A stretch of 64,000 nucleotides of DNA from positions 24,491,554-24,555,553 of the forward strand of contig OX326957.1 of NCBI GenBank assembly GCA_946800325.1, read 5' to 3'. The position numbers were made by a program, and so were the translations under genes. The notes beneath the pieces are model-generated. The model had not been told where the DNA came from. It saw only the letters and a program-made list of their open reading frames with translations, and did not search any database. The stretch is from Luzula sylvatica. Its lineage: Eukaryota > Streptophyta > Magnoliopsida > Poales > Juncaceae. This document shows positions 1 through 10,779 of this stretch, piece by piece; within the stretch, counting starts at the first letter, position 1, and each line of letters starts with the position of its first letter.

Positions 1-417
1 GGAAAAGAAAGTCGATGAATTTGAAGGGTTGTATATAGGTGTTGGTTGAGATACACATTTTTTGCAAGGGCTACATTGAGTCCATATTAGATCACTGCCT
101 GTATCGGCTTCGGCTGAATAACGGAGAGGAGGTGTACCAATCTCTAGATCCATCGTGTATGCTCCAAATATGTCTGCTTTATTGTGCATGGTGCTGATTA
201 TGCTTGTTGAATTAGAGAATAATTCGGTATTGGCATTAAGTCTAGAAAACTTGTGTTTGGTTCGGACCACAGCTCGGTGTAAAAGCTCGTTTTGATTGAA
301 TTTAGAGTTTGAATCAACATGGCTTAGTTCGACTCGGAAACCATCTTCTATTGATAAAGAAGCTAGAGAATAAGAGAAAAAGGAAAGCAGAAGGATGAGG
401 TTGGTGTAAACTTCCAT
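1..417 (-). CDS. Nepenthesin-like aspartic protease, copy A (N-terminal part, cut by window edge)
   Basis: The minus strand is open from an ATG at 415-417 to the window edge, 139 codons. It matches the N-terminal part of copies B (33734-34997) and C (50983-52254) almost base for base: a hydrophobic signal peptide of about 20 residues, a propeptide-like stretch, the IGTPP segment, the first catalytic motif DTGS followed by IWTQC, and the start of the Cys-rich nepenthesin insertion. It ends in the SSTFFS segment. Like C, and unlike B, it has the KADIF residues before GAYTMDL. Family knowledge: plant A1 aspartic endopeptidases of this type are secreted or vacuolar, usually intron-free and often tandemly duplicated. 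The second catalytic Asp lies outside the window, so intactness cannot be judged. A TATA-like box lies only 28 bp upstream of the ATG. Confidence 0.85.
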   Translation of the reverse strand, partial: MEVYTNLILLLSFFSYSLASLSIEDGFRVELSHVDSNSKFNQNELLHRAVVRTKHKFSRLNANTELFSNSTSIISTMHNKADIFGAYTMDLEIGTPPLRYSAEADTGSDLIWTQCSPCKKCVSQPTPIYNPSNSSTFFS

Positions 418-444
418 TATGTTGTAGAAGGATGAGGTTGGGTG

Positions 445-454
445 TTTATATAAA
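445..454 (-). promoter_or_regulatory. TATA-like box of protease copy A
   Basis: The plus strand reads tttatataaa, giving TTTATATAAA on the minus strand, 28 bp before the ATG at 417. Copies B and C have the equivalent box about 57 bp before their ATG. Copy A lacks roughly 29 bp of the leader between box and start codon, so transcription from this box might begin at or past the ATG. Confidence 0.4.
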
Positions 455-1290
455 GCTAGAGAATAATAACATTGTAAAAAATTTAAAAAATTATTTGTGT
501 CTGATAAATTTTATGTTTCATGTTTATTATTGAAAAATATTATATAAGTTAAAGAAATTATTTGTGTTTAGTAAATTAATATCTTTCGTTACTTTTTATT
601 ATTTTAAAGATTAACATGAAAGCGTTTTAAGTAAAAATACAAATATAACATAATTGTTTTAATAAATAATAATAATAATTATGATGTGCAATTTTTTTTT
701 CAATTATAGTTTTAAAAATAATAATAATTAGGCCTACAAGTCATTAATGTAATTATATTTATTTTTATATCTTCTTTTACATAATTGTTTTCATAATTTT
801 TAGTTAGAGAAAAATATTAAATATATGACAATATGGATCTCAAAATAAAGATAAAATTCAAGCCAATATATTTCTTAATTTTTTAAATTATATTATGAAA
901 ATACTAACAATATTTGATGTATGTTTTATTATATTATATATTAATTTATTAATGTTAGATATTTAAACTCTTCACATTCTATTTGTATTCACAATTAATC
1001 ATGTAGCATATTGTGAAAAAATTCAAAATAAAATACAACTTGTCCAACATGAACCTAACAAATAATATTTTGACACGTCATCAATGTAAGGTGATGTGGG
1101 TTTCTAAAATTGTTTAAAACTATGTGTAAAATAAGAGACACATAAATATCTACAAATAAAACATAATCACATAAAATCAAAGGTTAATCTATGGTTCATA
1201 TGTTACCACATATCATAATCTAATTATTCAAATAATTGTGATGAGTTGGCATAAGGAGATTGTATAAATATGGGTCAAAAATAAGGGGGT
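455..1290. other. AT-rich insertion in the upstream flank of copy A, no gene seen
   Basis: Very AT-rich sequence with no convincing ORF. In copies B and C the protease leader runs directly into the aattaggaagtcc flank, but in copy A about 0.84 kb of AT-rich DNA separates the two. I cannot assign the insertion to a transposon family. Confidence 0.5.
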
Positions 1291-1294
1291 TGGT

Positions 1295-1615
1295 TAATTA
1301 GGAAGTCAAAAATCAAATAGAAGTAGGTTGTGTACGTAAGCTCAGAATGGATCACATAATCATCGCTCGAGACTTGATCAATTACATGTGGTTAAAAATA
1401 AAATAGGTATGCCTAAGGGCCTTTGTTTGCAAAAAAATATAAAATATAAAATAGGCAAATTGTCTTCTTAATTAAGCATGACCCTTCTGAAAAGTGAAAA
1501 CAACATACTGAGGCCTTTTAGCAATACTTGGTGAATTATTCTTCAAGATGATTTAAGCATCAATCCAAGTGAATTTATTCTTCAAGATGATTTAAGCATC
1601 TATCATCATGGATAG
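1295..1615. repeat. Protease upstream flank, copy A version of a segmental duplication
   Basis: This stretch matches the flank of copy B (about 35063-35310) and of copy C (about 52320-52590), with shared segments such as gtaggttgtgtacgtaagc and atcgctcgagacttgatca. Copy A has a short AT-rich insertion near 1398-1455 and a local duplication of a segment ending gatgatttaagcatc (about 1540-1600). It supports a duplicated gene-plus-flank unit rather than dispersed retrocopies. Confidence 0.8.
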
Positions 1616-1843
1616 ATCGCAAAGATTCATACTTTTCGCTGCTTAAGATTTCCATCAAACAGGGCAAATAATTGCTTTATCAAAATCTGTCACTGCCTGT
1701 TGTATATAAAAAATGGAAATTTTACTTCTCCTCCAGACTTCAGCTACACATATTGTTTATTATACTTATGTATAAAGTTGGAAGAAATGGAGCTCATACA
1801 TGAGGCCACGTCATCAAGGGTTTTTTTGTAAAAAAAATATTTT

Positions 1844-2262
1844 TAAATTTACATTTTGGTCATTTTTAGTTTAAAAAATTATATTTCGGTCCTTTTTATT
1901 TATATTTTGGTCCTTTTTAGTTTAAAAAATTACATTTTTGGTCCTTTTTATTTATATTTTTATCCTCTCTTATTTACATTTCGGTCCTTTTATACATTTT
2001 TGAATTTACATTTTGGTCCTTTTTATTTATATTTTGGTCCTTTTTAATTTAAGTTTATATTTTGGTCCTTTTTATTAACATTTTGGTCCTTTTTTATTTA
2101 GATTTCAGTCCTTTTTTACATTTTAATTTATATTTCGGTCCTTTTTATTTATATGTTGGTCCTTTTTAGTTTTAATCTACATTTTGGTCCTTTTTATTTA
2201 CATTTCCGTTTTTTTTTTTACATTTTGATCATTTTTTCTTATTTTACATTTGGTCTTTGTTT
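1844..2262. repeat. T-rich minisatellite
   Basis: About 20 imperfect copies of a roughly 20-bp unit built on ttggtcctttttatttata. Short ORFs here are only the translation of the repeat. It lies just before a Helitron-like 3' terminus, and Helitrons often carry such minisatellites near their ends, so it may belong to that element. Confidence 0.8.
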
Positions 2263-2460
2263 CCTATTTGACATACATATTAAAATTTGTGAATATGTCC
2301 TGATTATATTAATCGAATTTAGAAGCACATGAGCAAATGCTATTTATACAAATTATATTAGAAAATAATATTCGTGATAGACTAATTTCGTGAACCTCAT
2401 ACATCTATTGACGTCATGATATTTGCAAATATGTCGTGATTAGATTAATTTAGTTCAAAC

Positions 2461-2546
2461 GCATGCGCGTTAATTCGCACACGCGTTAATTCTATTTAAA
2501 TAATTATATAAAAACATCCCGCGCAATTACGCGGGGATAAAACTAG
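2461..2546 (+). mobile_element. Helitron-like 3' terminus
   Basis: A GC-rich hairpin (CCCGCG, loop caatta, CGCGGG at 2518-2535) is followed by an AT spacer and CTAG at 2543-2546, then T. This fits the Helitron rule of a short subterminal hairpin, a 3' CTRR end and insertion between A and T. No Rep/helicase ORF is visible, so it would be non-autonomous. I could not place the 5' TC end. Alternative: chance hairpin. Confidence 0.6.
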
Positions 2547-2549
2547 TTA

Positions 2550-4320
2550 TGTATATTTCTAACTAAATTTCTGTTTTTACAGTCCTCCAGGTCACCCCTT
2601 TATTTACTGCTCTTGAATTTATCTTTTAATTTCTCTGCAATTAATTGGTTCTAACTGAATTGGGTGACGTACGATCTCTTAATGCTTAAAATTCTTCAAT
2701 TTATTGCCTTCCATCTTACCCTGCAATCAGACTCCTTCATCCTCTGCAATTGAAATCTTTGCAATAATTTCCTGGACCGTCTGATATGTTATTGTTTTTA
2801 TCTATTTCTTTATGCCCGTCTGATTTCTTTTTGTGATTGTTAATTTTGGTCCGTTGAATATTTATGTGGGGTAATTCCATTCTGGTGTAGAAGCTTTGTG
2901 GGCTCGATTTGTATCCAAATAGCCCCGGTGCATGATAATTGTCACACTGACTGGTCTTTGGTCTACAATGATGTGTTCTTATTTTTCAAATGGTCTAGGA
3001 GTTGTGTTTATGTGTCTTAGGTGTTTGATGGTCTTTGGGTCTTGAGTGGGTTTATACATATATCCTCATTCTTGCGTTATCCTTCATTTCCCCTCTTTTC
3101 ATCTCCTTATTCTGTTTTTTTTGTCTCTCGGCTTCCAGATTGTTCCGCCGACTTCTTCGAGGATGCTTTTTTTTTTCCTCCTTATTTCTAATGGTTTTCT
3201 TTGTTCAGCTCGGTATGTACCAATTGATGTTTTGATGTGTATTGTTTTGCTCTTTTCTTTTATTTTGTGTTGGTAGGCTGGATCGTTTTTTGTTTGTTTG
3301 TTGATGTTTGTTGTTGGGTTTTTTGTGTTTGGTTCTTCGTTTCCGTTCAAGATGAGTGGCTGTTTGGTTGGTCACGATGTTCAGCAGTTCATGAACATCG
3401 GAAGCTTATTTTTTGCATTTTTCTTCGAAAGCTTTGTGTACTCGATCTTTTTCGTTGGTTTTGGGTTCTTTTGTTGTATATTTCGAGATATTGCAAAAGG
3501 GCACGTGCTTCTATTCATGCATAAAGCATGCTATTTCGCCAACATCCATTCATTTTATAACTTTTGTTCGTTCGGATTTTTTCTCAAACACGCTATTTCG
3601 TGTTCTTTGTTGTTCTTCATTTTTCTCAATTATCGACTTCTTTCGTGCTGAGGAGTTGCGGATGTGACGGATTTGTCGTTGTGTTCGGCTATTTATGAAC
3701 ATGAATTCCCTCTTCTCTGGTGACGATTACAAAGGGTCTGTTTCCTCTCAATTGTGTTTATTTTTCTTCACTTTTAATTCGTTCGTTGTTGTATTTCGTC
3801 TTTTTTAATTCGTCTTTTTTTAAATTCGTCTTTTTTTTTCGTCTTTTTTTTTAATTCGTTCGTTGTTGTATTTCTTCACTTTTGAGGTTTCGCTATTTTT
3901 ACACCGCCTTTTCTTTATTCGGACATTAAAGTAAGTAGCATTTGAAATGTAACAAAGAAATACATACATGTTTATCAAACTTAACTGCCATTGAAAAATC
4001 CAAACCTCTCCTGTTTGTGAATTTCAAAATGGTCATGTGTCTCTTGGCCATTATGTAGCTTAAGAAAATTTGATAGATTTATTTGTACACTCAGGGTTGT
4101 CCAAATTATAATTTATTCAAAACAAGAAATTACCACAATGATATCGACCATTGACAAAAATTCTTATTCTTCTACTCATCACATAGCATGTGTACTTTGT
4201 AAAACAAATTGTGAAACAAATGGAACATATCTGAGATCAATAAAAAATTATGAAACAAATTTCTGAGATCAATCAAAAATTGTGAAACAAATTGTGATCG
4301 ATGATCCTTTCTTTATCATT
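2550..4320. other. No gene recognised; T-rich low-complexity DNA
   Basis: Short overlapping ORFs between 3035 and 3667 lie in T-rich sequence and have biased Phe/Cys/Leu composition without a recognisable domain. At 3785-3865 the segment aattcgtctttttt repeats several times. I see no RNA gene or transposon end here. Confidence 0.5.
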
Positions 4321-4329
4321 ATAGTTACA

Positions 4330-4490
4330 ATACATCATGTCATCCTCATCATAAACATGTCATTCATCATCATCACATCAACATCGCATCATCATCATAT
4401 CATATAATCATATCATAATCATTACATATTATTATCATATCATCATATCAGGATCATCGTATCATCATATCAGGATCATCGTATCATGAA
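4330..4490. repeat. ATC-rich simple repeat
   Basis: Degenerate repetition of atcatcatat and atcatatcaggatcatcgt. Low-complexity DNA without coding signal. Confidence 0.8.
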
Positions 4491-4499
4491 AACCGTCAT

Positions 4500-4960
4500 T
4501 GTACGATTTACTAAAAGATTTTTTTAGATGCCTTGCATGACAAGATCATTTGTACTATTTGCTTTCTTAAGTAAAATATGTGTGTTTTGCACAATTCATG
4601 AGAATTGATATAGATTGTGATTTTATTTCCTTTGTATTTCTTGCATTCATGAGCCTATCAAATTTCAAATACTAAAAGGTTTTTTTAGATGCTTGGCATA
4701 ACAGAAACAATTGTACAATTTGCTTTCTTAAGTAAACTACGTGTGTTTTGCACTCATGAGCCATGAAAATTGAAACATTGAAAGAATTTTTTAGATGGTT
4801 GGCATGACAAGAATTGGAATATATTTGCTTTCTTTGGTATATGTTACAAAAAATTGTGTTGATTTGCTTATGATCTATAAGAATATATAAGAATATGTCA
4901 AGTCTTTAAATGGTTAGCATGACATAAATTGTACAGTAAAAAAAGAGATAATAGTACATG
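4500..4960. repeat. Degenerate tandem repeat
   Basis: A block containing ttttttagatgcttggcat and atttgctttcttaagtaaa recurs near 4515, 4680 and 4785, with a shorter remnant near 4895. Units are about 110-170 bp and diverged. No coding function is apparent. Confidence 0.6.
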
Positions 4961-5099
4961 TATTTTCAGATGCCTTTTAAATATTCGCAGCATGAATAAG
5001 AGTCATCGAGTTATCTTTTCATATTGCACCAGATTAGTTGGCTGTATGACAACGCTTGATCCAAATGTCGAGTACTTTGTTGAAGAAATGTGCAAAGAT

Positions 5100-5690
5100 T
5101 TATATTAATATTCTTGACCATATATTTTATTGATTGAGTGCACATATAATTATTTTGATATTCATTACAATTTTTTGTCAACACTCATGAGAATTTGACT
5201 TATTGAATATATGCACAAACAATATTTCCAATACTCACGGTAACACAACTACACAAGTTTCACACTTCGGTATGTGCAGTAGAAAAGAAAAATTACCTTG
5301 CAGTCCATGGAGATACATACAAATATCGATACAAATATCGATACTCATGACAACAGAAATTACACTTTACAGTTTGTGTGGTAAAAAAAAGAAATTATGT
5401 TGCGTTGCCTCTGATGTATAATATTTGAAAATTCATACGTACTGAGGCTATTGATCATGAACTAAAAAAAATGAGAAACAAATACATTTGTGACTGTTTA
5501 GTGTCATGATAACATGTATCATGAACGAGATGCCACCAATTTTCTTTCGGATCACTGGTCATGTCTAATGAAAGAATTTTTTAATATTACAAAAAAAGAA
5601 ACATGTCACTAACTATTCAGTACCGTCATTACGAACAAAATATATACTTAATCAAAAAAATATTTGAAAAAAAAAAATGTGTACACATGC
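5100..5690. other. AT-rich DNA, no gene recognised
   Basis: AT-rich sequence with one short ORF (5203-5421) that lacks any recognisable domain. I see nothing that supports a gene, RNA or mobile element. Confidence 0.4.
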
Positions 5691-6190
5691 ATTTGTAACT
5701 GTGATTCTAAACCAATAAAAATGTTTACAATTGTGATTATGACAATGAAAAACACAAATAAACAAGCATAGATCAACGTGATTGTTCATCATAACTATAA
5801 ATGCCAATAAAAGTGTTTGTAATTGTGATTATAAACACCAATGAAAAACATAAACGAACAAGAATAATTGTATAAATGAAAATTTCATAATTTTGTCTCA
5901 TGTCAACAAATATCTTATCATTTCTCAAATATATATGAGCAGCGAATAAAGTGTCACGTCCAACAATAGAATATTTGAACACGAATACAAATTTATTCAA
6001 TTTTACGTGCATTTGTAACTGTGATTATAAATTTCAATAACCGTGTTCGTAATTGTGATTATAAATACCAATGAAAAACATAAACGAACAATCATAAACG
6101 AAAGTCTCATATTTTTTATTCATGTCAACAAATAACTTCTCATTTGTGAAATATCTATCAGCAACAAGTAAAATTTTGATTGTGTCATAT
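5690..6190. repeat. Duplicated AT-rich block
   Basis: Two diverged copies (about 5795-5960 and 6014-6180), plus a shorter partial copy from 5693, share gtaattgtgattataaa, caatgaaaaacataaacga and catgtcaacaaata. A minus-strand ORF inside (5773-6012) is a by-product of the repeat. Confidence 0.65.
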
Positions 6191-6492
6191 TCTAAGCATG
6201 AAAGACAATGTAAGTACTAAGTTAATTGTGAATATAAGAGGATTGTTGTTTATATGCTAACACGATAATGACCAGCCGGAAAGAAACAAATAATGAGTTA
6301 TGGGATCTTATGTACAAACTAAAATGACAACATACTTGCGAAACTAAGTATAAATGTGTCCAGAAAAAAAGAAAAATATACATTCATAGCCAATTATGAA
6401 CATCAGTACCAATACGCGTACGAGGATAACTATTAATTCAGCAAAATTATTATTATATTACAAATATGCCCACATGATTATGTTTTATATAA

Positions 6493-6651
6493 CACGATTT
6501 ACAAATTGAAACCAAGCACATATTTACTAACATATACGAGTTACAAGAATCATAGTATCAAATGTGAATCTCACGATATGCAAATTGAAAACAAGCGCAT
6601 ATTTACTAACAGATACGAGTTACAAGATCCATAGTGTCAAATGTGAAGCTA
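6493..6651. repeat. 80-bp tandem duplication
   Basis: Unit 1 starts at 6493 and unit 2 at 6573. Both contain catatttactaaca, atacgagttacaag and atagt..tcaaatgtgaa. Two copies, with scattered mismatches. Confidence 0.8.
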
Positions 6652-6698
6652 TGGAAAAAAAAAACATTACATACGAAATGTGAAAGTCTAAACAATAA

Positions 6699-6746
6699 AT
6701 CATCATATCATCATCATCATCATCATCATCATCATAATCATCATCA
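6699..6746. repeat. (ATC)n microsatellite
   Basis: Near-perfect atc trinucleotide run directly before a CACTA-like terminus at 6750. Confidence 0.9.
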
Positions 6747-6749
6747 TAT

Positions 6750-7095
6750 CACTACAACATATATGCCTTATTGGGACCGGGAAAAACCGTCCCAATAAGG
6801 CCCCAAACCGTCCCAATAAGCTTTTTGGGACGGTAGGCCGTCCCAAACACATCGTCACAATAAAGGGCGTACGTAACTGGGACGGGCCGTCCCAAAAAGC
6901 TTGTTGGGACGGTTTGCTTTTGGGACGGGCAGTCCCAATAAGGATGCATGATATGACAACGTGCAGGGAAGTACATGACAACTGTTTTGGGACGGCCCGT
7001 CGGTAATGATGGGAAAAGCCGTCGGTATTGCTTTCTGCGACGGCCCGTCCGTAATGATTTCACAGATCGTTTTGAATTTGTACCTACCGCCCGTC
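6750..7095 (+). mobile_element. CACTA-like transposon end 1
   Basis: It begins CACTACAACA and is followed by many short subterminal repeats: ccgtcccaataag and its reverse complement, then gacggcccgtcggtaatga variants. CACTACAA ends with arrays of short subterminal repeats mark plant CACTA (En/Spm) DNA transposons. The matching opposite end (TTGTAGTG) was not found downstream, so this is one end of a truncated or nested element. Confidence 0.6.
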
Positions 7096-7410
7096 GGTAA
7101 TAACTATATTATTTAAATAATATATTAATTAATTAATTCAGTTATTATTTAATTATTAATTAATGAGGTATATTAATCAGTAATACATTAATTATTATTA
7201 ATATATTAACAAATCAATTAATAATTAATATATTAAATGAATTAATTTATATTTATTACATTACTATTATTTATTATATAATATATTATTTATAATCTTT
7301 ATTTTATACAATTATTATTTATATTATTTATTATTATAAGACATCAAACAATACATATTACAAAAAAATAGAAATAAATAAACATAAACACATAATCTCA
7401 CAAATATACA
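7096..7410. other. AT-only stretch, no gene
   Basis: Almost pure A/T sequence (attaattaattaatt-like) between the CACTA-like end and possible internal exons. Nothing else is visible. Confidence 0.6.
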
Positions 7411-8113
7411 AATTCAACGTCTCTCCTCGTCCTCATCGTTCAAAATACACAAATATTTAACACAACATAATTACTTAGCAAAATACACAAATACAAATCC
7501 TAATACAAACTAAATAAATTACATTTCTGAATAGAATTAATTCATATATACAAAACCTAATCTCAGTGAAGAAATATTTAATAACAATCTTAATAAATAA
7601 ATTCATATATACAAATATTATTCCAAATTAAAGTTTGAAAATATAATAAAAAAGATGACGAACCTTTATTCAAAGGTGAAGATTTGCTAGTTTTCGACAC
7701 CACTTCAACGTGCTCAAGAACCGGTCTTTCTCCAACGATCGGGAAACCTAATTAATACACATAGTTTAAAAAAAAATATTAAAACAGAATTTAAACAAAA
7801 TTAAAATAGAATTAAAAAAAAACCAGGATTTAGAAAGATCGGGAAACCTAATTGATCAAGTAGTTCGTCCGTTGCGATCCGTCGATCCGTCCCGATCCGT
7901 CAATCCGTCCCGATCCGTCGATCCGCCCCGATCCGTCGACCCGTCGAGATCCGTCGACCCGTCCCGATCCGTCGACCCGTCCGAGATTGTTGCCCGATCC
8001 TGCCGAAGATGTGCCGGATCCTTGCCCCTTAAAAAGAACACAAGATATATTAAAAATCGAACTAAATAAATATGAAAATATTTCAAATTAAAACGTACTT
8101 CCATGGCCTTCAA
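7411..8113 (-). other. Possible internal part of a CACTA element (exon remnants)
   Basis: On the minus strand, GC-richer islands sit in AT-rich DNA. One ends in an acidic tail N-D-E-D-E-E-R-R before a stop near 7414; another (7675-7750) reads through a stretch containing FPIVGERPVLEHVE. The segment gatcgggaaacctaatt occurs twice (7738 and 7840). The position between two CACTA-like ends suggests remnants of an element protein, but no transposase domain is recognisable. This is inference only. Confidence 0.25.
7865..7985. repeat. GATCCGTC minisatellite
   Basis: About seven 18-bp units (gatccgtcgatccgtccc and variants). On the minus strand the unit is open in several frames, one reading D-G-S-T-D-R repeatedly within the ORF 7856-8113. 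All frames stay open because the period is a multiple of three, so coding is not implied. Confidence 0.8.
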
Positions 8114-8543
8114 ATTAAAAAAAATTACAAGTTTATAATTATTTAGAAATTACCTAATCCAATCTGACAAAAAAATGTTAACCAACAAATTGCTCCATCA
8201 TTTGCTTTGACTGAACCTATAATTTCGAAAAATAAATAAATTAAAGATCTAAAAATCTAATTTCGTTCAATAAACTAAGGATCCAGAAATTAAAAACAAT
8301 TATTCTGTAAAAACCAGATTTTAAAACAAGATTTTATGTAAAACCAGATTTAGTAGAACCAGATTTTAAAATCAAATTCGTTTAAATTAAACAGATTTTA
8401 AACCAGATTCTGTAAAAACTAAGGATCTAAAAATCAAATTCAGTAAATAACAGATTAAATTCATATCAAATTAAGTAATACCAGATTTTAAAATCAAAAA
8501 ATTATATTCTGTAAAATAAAAATTTAATACAAAAATTGATATC
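8114..8543. other. AT-rich DNA, no gene
   Basis: AT-rich sequence with repeated short segments such as aaccagattttaaaa. I see no ORF or RNA gene. Confidence 0.5.
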
Positions 8544-8870
8544 CACTACAACAGATGGGCTTATCTGCGACGGGGCTTTCTTTTCAGCGATGGGCCGTCG
8601 CAGATAAAAGGTACTTTCACCGACGGGCCGTCGCTCAAAGCCTATTTCCGACAGTATACTTCTCCGACGGCCCATCGCATTTTCCGACGGCCCGTCGTAA
8701 TTGATATACCCGTCACAAATGCACCGTTTCCGACGGTTCTTTCACCGACGGCCCGTAGGTGATAAGTTCAAACATCTCCATCTGCCGGTCGGTAAAGACA
8801 TGGCCCGTCGGTGAAGTTATTTCCCGTCGCTGATGCTGAGCGACGGCCCGTCGGTGATATCAAATATTCA
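8544..8870 (+). mobile_element. CACTA-like transposon end 2
   Basis: It begins CACTACAACA like end 1 and in the same orientation, then carries a dense array of cgacggcccgtcgg and cgacgggccgtcg motifs (arms CGACGG/CCGTCG around one base). No inverted partner end was found. It may be a second element nested in, or adjacent to, the first. Confidence 0.6.
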
Positions 8871-9299
8871 ACGGAAAAAAAATTGAGATCTAAAAATCAT
8901 ATGAAGTAATACAAGATTTCGTTCAAATTAAGTAGCAAAAAAAATAATATTCTTTTTGAGCAAAAAAAGAAAGACTTTCTGTCCAAAATTCAGCAAAAAA
9001 AAAAAACAAATTCGTTCAAATTCAGGGAATATTTCGTTCAAAGAGTTAAAAAAACAGATCTAAAATTTGTTTTAACAACACAAAAATTGGGCGAAAAAGT
9101 CAGAAATAGCAGATACGTCCATTGTTGAGACATTCAACCAAAAAACCTAAACAGAAAAAAGAATAAATAACAAAAAAATACCTTACAAGACTTTCTTCAA
9201 CAGATCTCGGTTGCACGACTTGTCTTCTCACCCTTCCCTAAACCCCAAGCTCCTACCGCCAAACCCTCACCGCCAAAGATTTCAAACAAACAAAATTAA
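8871..9299. other. No gene recognised
   Basis: A-rich sequence with runs of aaaaaa and a C-rich patch near 9225-9280. I see nothing that can be named. Confidence 0.4.
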
Positions 9300-9668
9300 T
9301 AAATAATTTTCATACATCATCAAGTTCTTGGTATGCGGGAATTCAAATATGGATTTCAAATAGAGATTTCAAATAAACAAAGCTCTCTCTTTAACTCTAA
9401 TGAGCTCTTACAAGTCTTTCTCTCTTTTTCTAATTAATATTTTGATATATGAATTGCTAAACATCCAAGCCCTATTTATAGGCTCCATAAACTTGAAATA
9501 CAAGGAATTAAAACCTTGCCTTAAAATTATTTCCTAAACTAATTTTCTTATAATAAAACCTGCCCCATAATTATTTCCAAAATTTCTTTCCTTAAAGTAA
9601 TCTTTCCCTAAAACTATTTAGGCTAATTAAACTTGATAAATATTAATTCGGGCTTGAGCTTATTAACA
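9300..9668 (-). mobile_element. 3' LTR of a minus-strand copia element (element G)
   Basis: On the minus strand the LTR begins TGTTAATAAGC at 9668, right after a polypurine tract (AAGGGAGGAATT, 9669-9682) that follows the pol remnant. A TATA-like box TATAAATAGG lies at 9471-9480. The lower boundary is not certain. The LTR sequence is unlike that of elements 1-3, so this is a different copia family. Confidence 0.6.
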
Positions 9669-9687
9669 AATTCCTCCCTTAAGCTCA

Positions 9688-10280
9688 GGCCTGTTTTTCA
9701 TCCCGATCATCGTCTTGAAGTTCTCGAACAGCGCTGTCGGAAGCGGCTTCGTGAAAATATTTGCTACCTGGTCCTGACTCGCCACATGAATCATTCACAT
9801 ATCGCCTTTCTTCACCTTCTCTCGAACGAAATGAAAACGCACATCAATGTGCTTACTCCTTTCATGATGGACCGGATTCTTTGCTAGCTCGATTGCAGAC
9901 TTATTGTCGACTCGTATCTCAGTGGCCTCGTGTTGCGTCAGGTTCAACTCGTGCAACAAATTCCTTAGCCAAGTCGCTTGGCACACACACAATGATGCAG
10001 CCATGTATTCCGCCTCGCACGTGGACAACGTCACTATTGGCTATTTCTTCAAAATCCACGTAAACGCAGTATCTCCCATATAAAACACAGAACCTGCTGT
10101 GCTTTTCCGATCGTCGACATCTCCACACCGATCATTGTCCGAGTAGCCCACCAGCTTGTATTCGTTCGTCCTCGAGTAGTATAACCCGAGTGATTCCGTA
10201 CCTCGAATGTACCGAAGAATCCTTTTTATCGCTTTCCAATGTGAAAACCTAGGTTCCTCCATGAATCGACTTACCACCCA
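9688..10280 (-). pseudogene. Copia pol remnant: end of RT and RNase H (element G)
   Basis: Minus-strand reading recovers the end of a copia polyprotein: WKAIKRILRYIRGT, the RNase H segments GYSDNDRCGDVDDRKSTAG and TLSTCEAEYMAA, then a C-terminal tail like VANIFTKPLP in another frame. It is broken: an in-frame TAG follows the residues ILKK, where the family has Gln (near 10035), and a further frame change occurs near 9795. The upstream part is missing because the 5' LTR of element 1 begins at 10281. RNase H would remove the RNA strand during reverse transcription; this copy is dead. Confidence 0.85.
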
Positions 10281-10713
10281 TGAAGGAAATACAATTTTGG
10301 ATCAACGGTAAAAGAGTACATACAAGGACCCATGAACGTACGCGTTCGAGAAAATGGAAAAATGCATAATATGATTGTGCATTTCTCGGCTCCAGTACAT
10401 AGTCCGTCGTGACAGACCATATGGTCCGTCATGACGGAGCTAGTGTACAAAGTCTGTAATAGTTGTGGACTTAGCCGAATCTGAGCATACATAGTGGTCC
10501 GTCATGACGAACCACAACGTGCGTCATGACGCACCAGTCCGTCGTGACGGAAGTATGCGCAGATTTTCAGGGGCTAATTAGCTTCGGTCCGTCATGACGG
10601 ACCTTAGGGTATGTCATGGCGGACTGTTGCTGAAAGCTGGTTTTTGACAGTTTTTGGTACACACGAGTTGGTGTGTCCAATACGTGCCTTTTGGGTGTCC
10701 TTATCCTATTACA

Positions 10714-10721
10714 TATAAATA
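10714..10721 (+). promoter_or_regulatory. TATA box, 5' LTR of element 1
   Basis: TATAAATA in acatataaataggataatt, directly before the (TC)n run. The same box is at 19544-19551 in the 3' LTR and, with other context, at 20632-20639 in element 2. Confidence 0.6.
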
Positions 10722-10725
10722 GGAT

Positions 10726-10728
<3 letters not shown>

Positions 10729-10776
<48 letters not shown>
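10729..10776 (+). repeat. (TC)n microsatellite in 5' LTR of element 1
   Basis: Perfect tc run of 48 bp; the 3' LTR has 58 bp at 19559-19616. The length difference is expected slippage after insertion. Confidence 0.95.

Positions 10777-10779
<3 letters not shown>

Noticed and set aside
3035..3667. Cluster of overlapping ORFs of 66-117 codons
   Set aside because: T-rich low-complexity sequence gives Phe/Cys/Leu-rich translations in several frames, with no domain or homologous copy.
7856..8113. D-G-S-T-D-R repeat protein
   Set aside because: The 18-bp minisatellite is open in several frames because its period is a multiple of three; no independent coding evidence.
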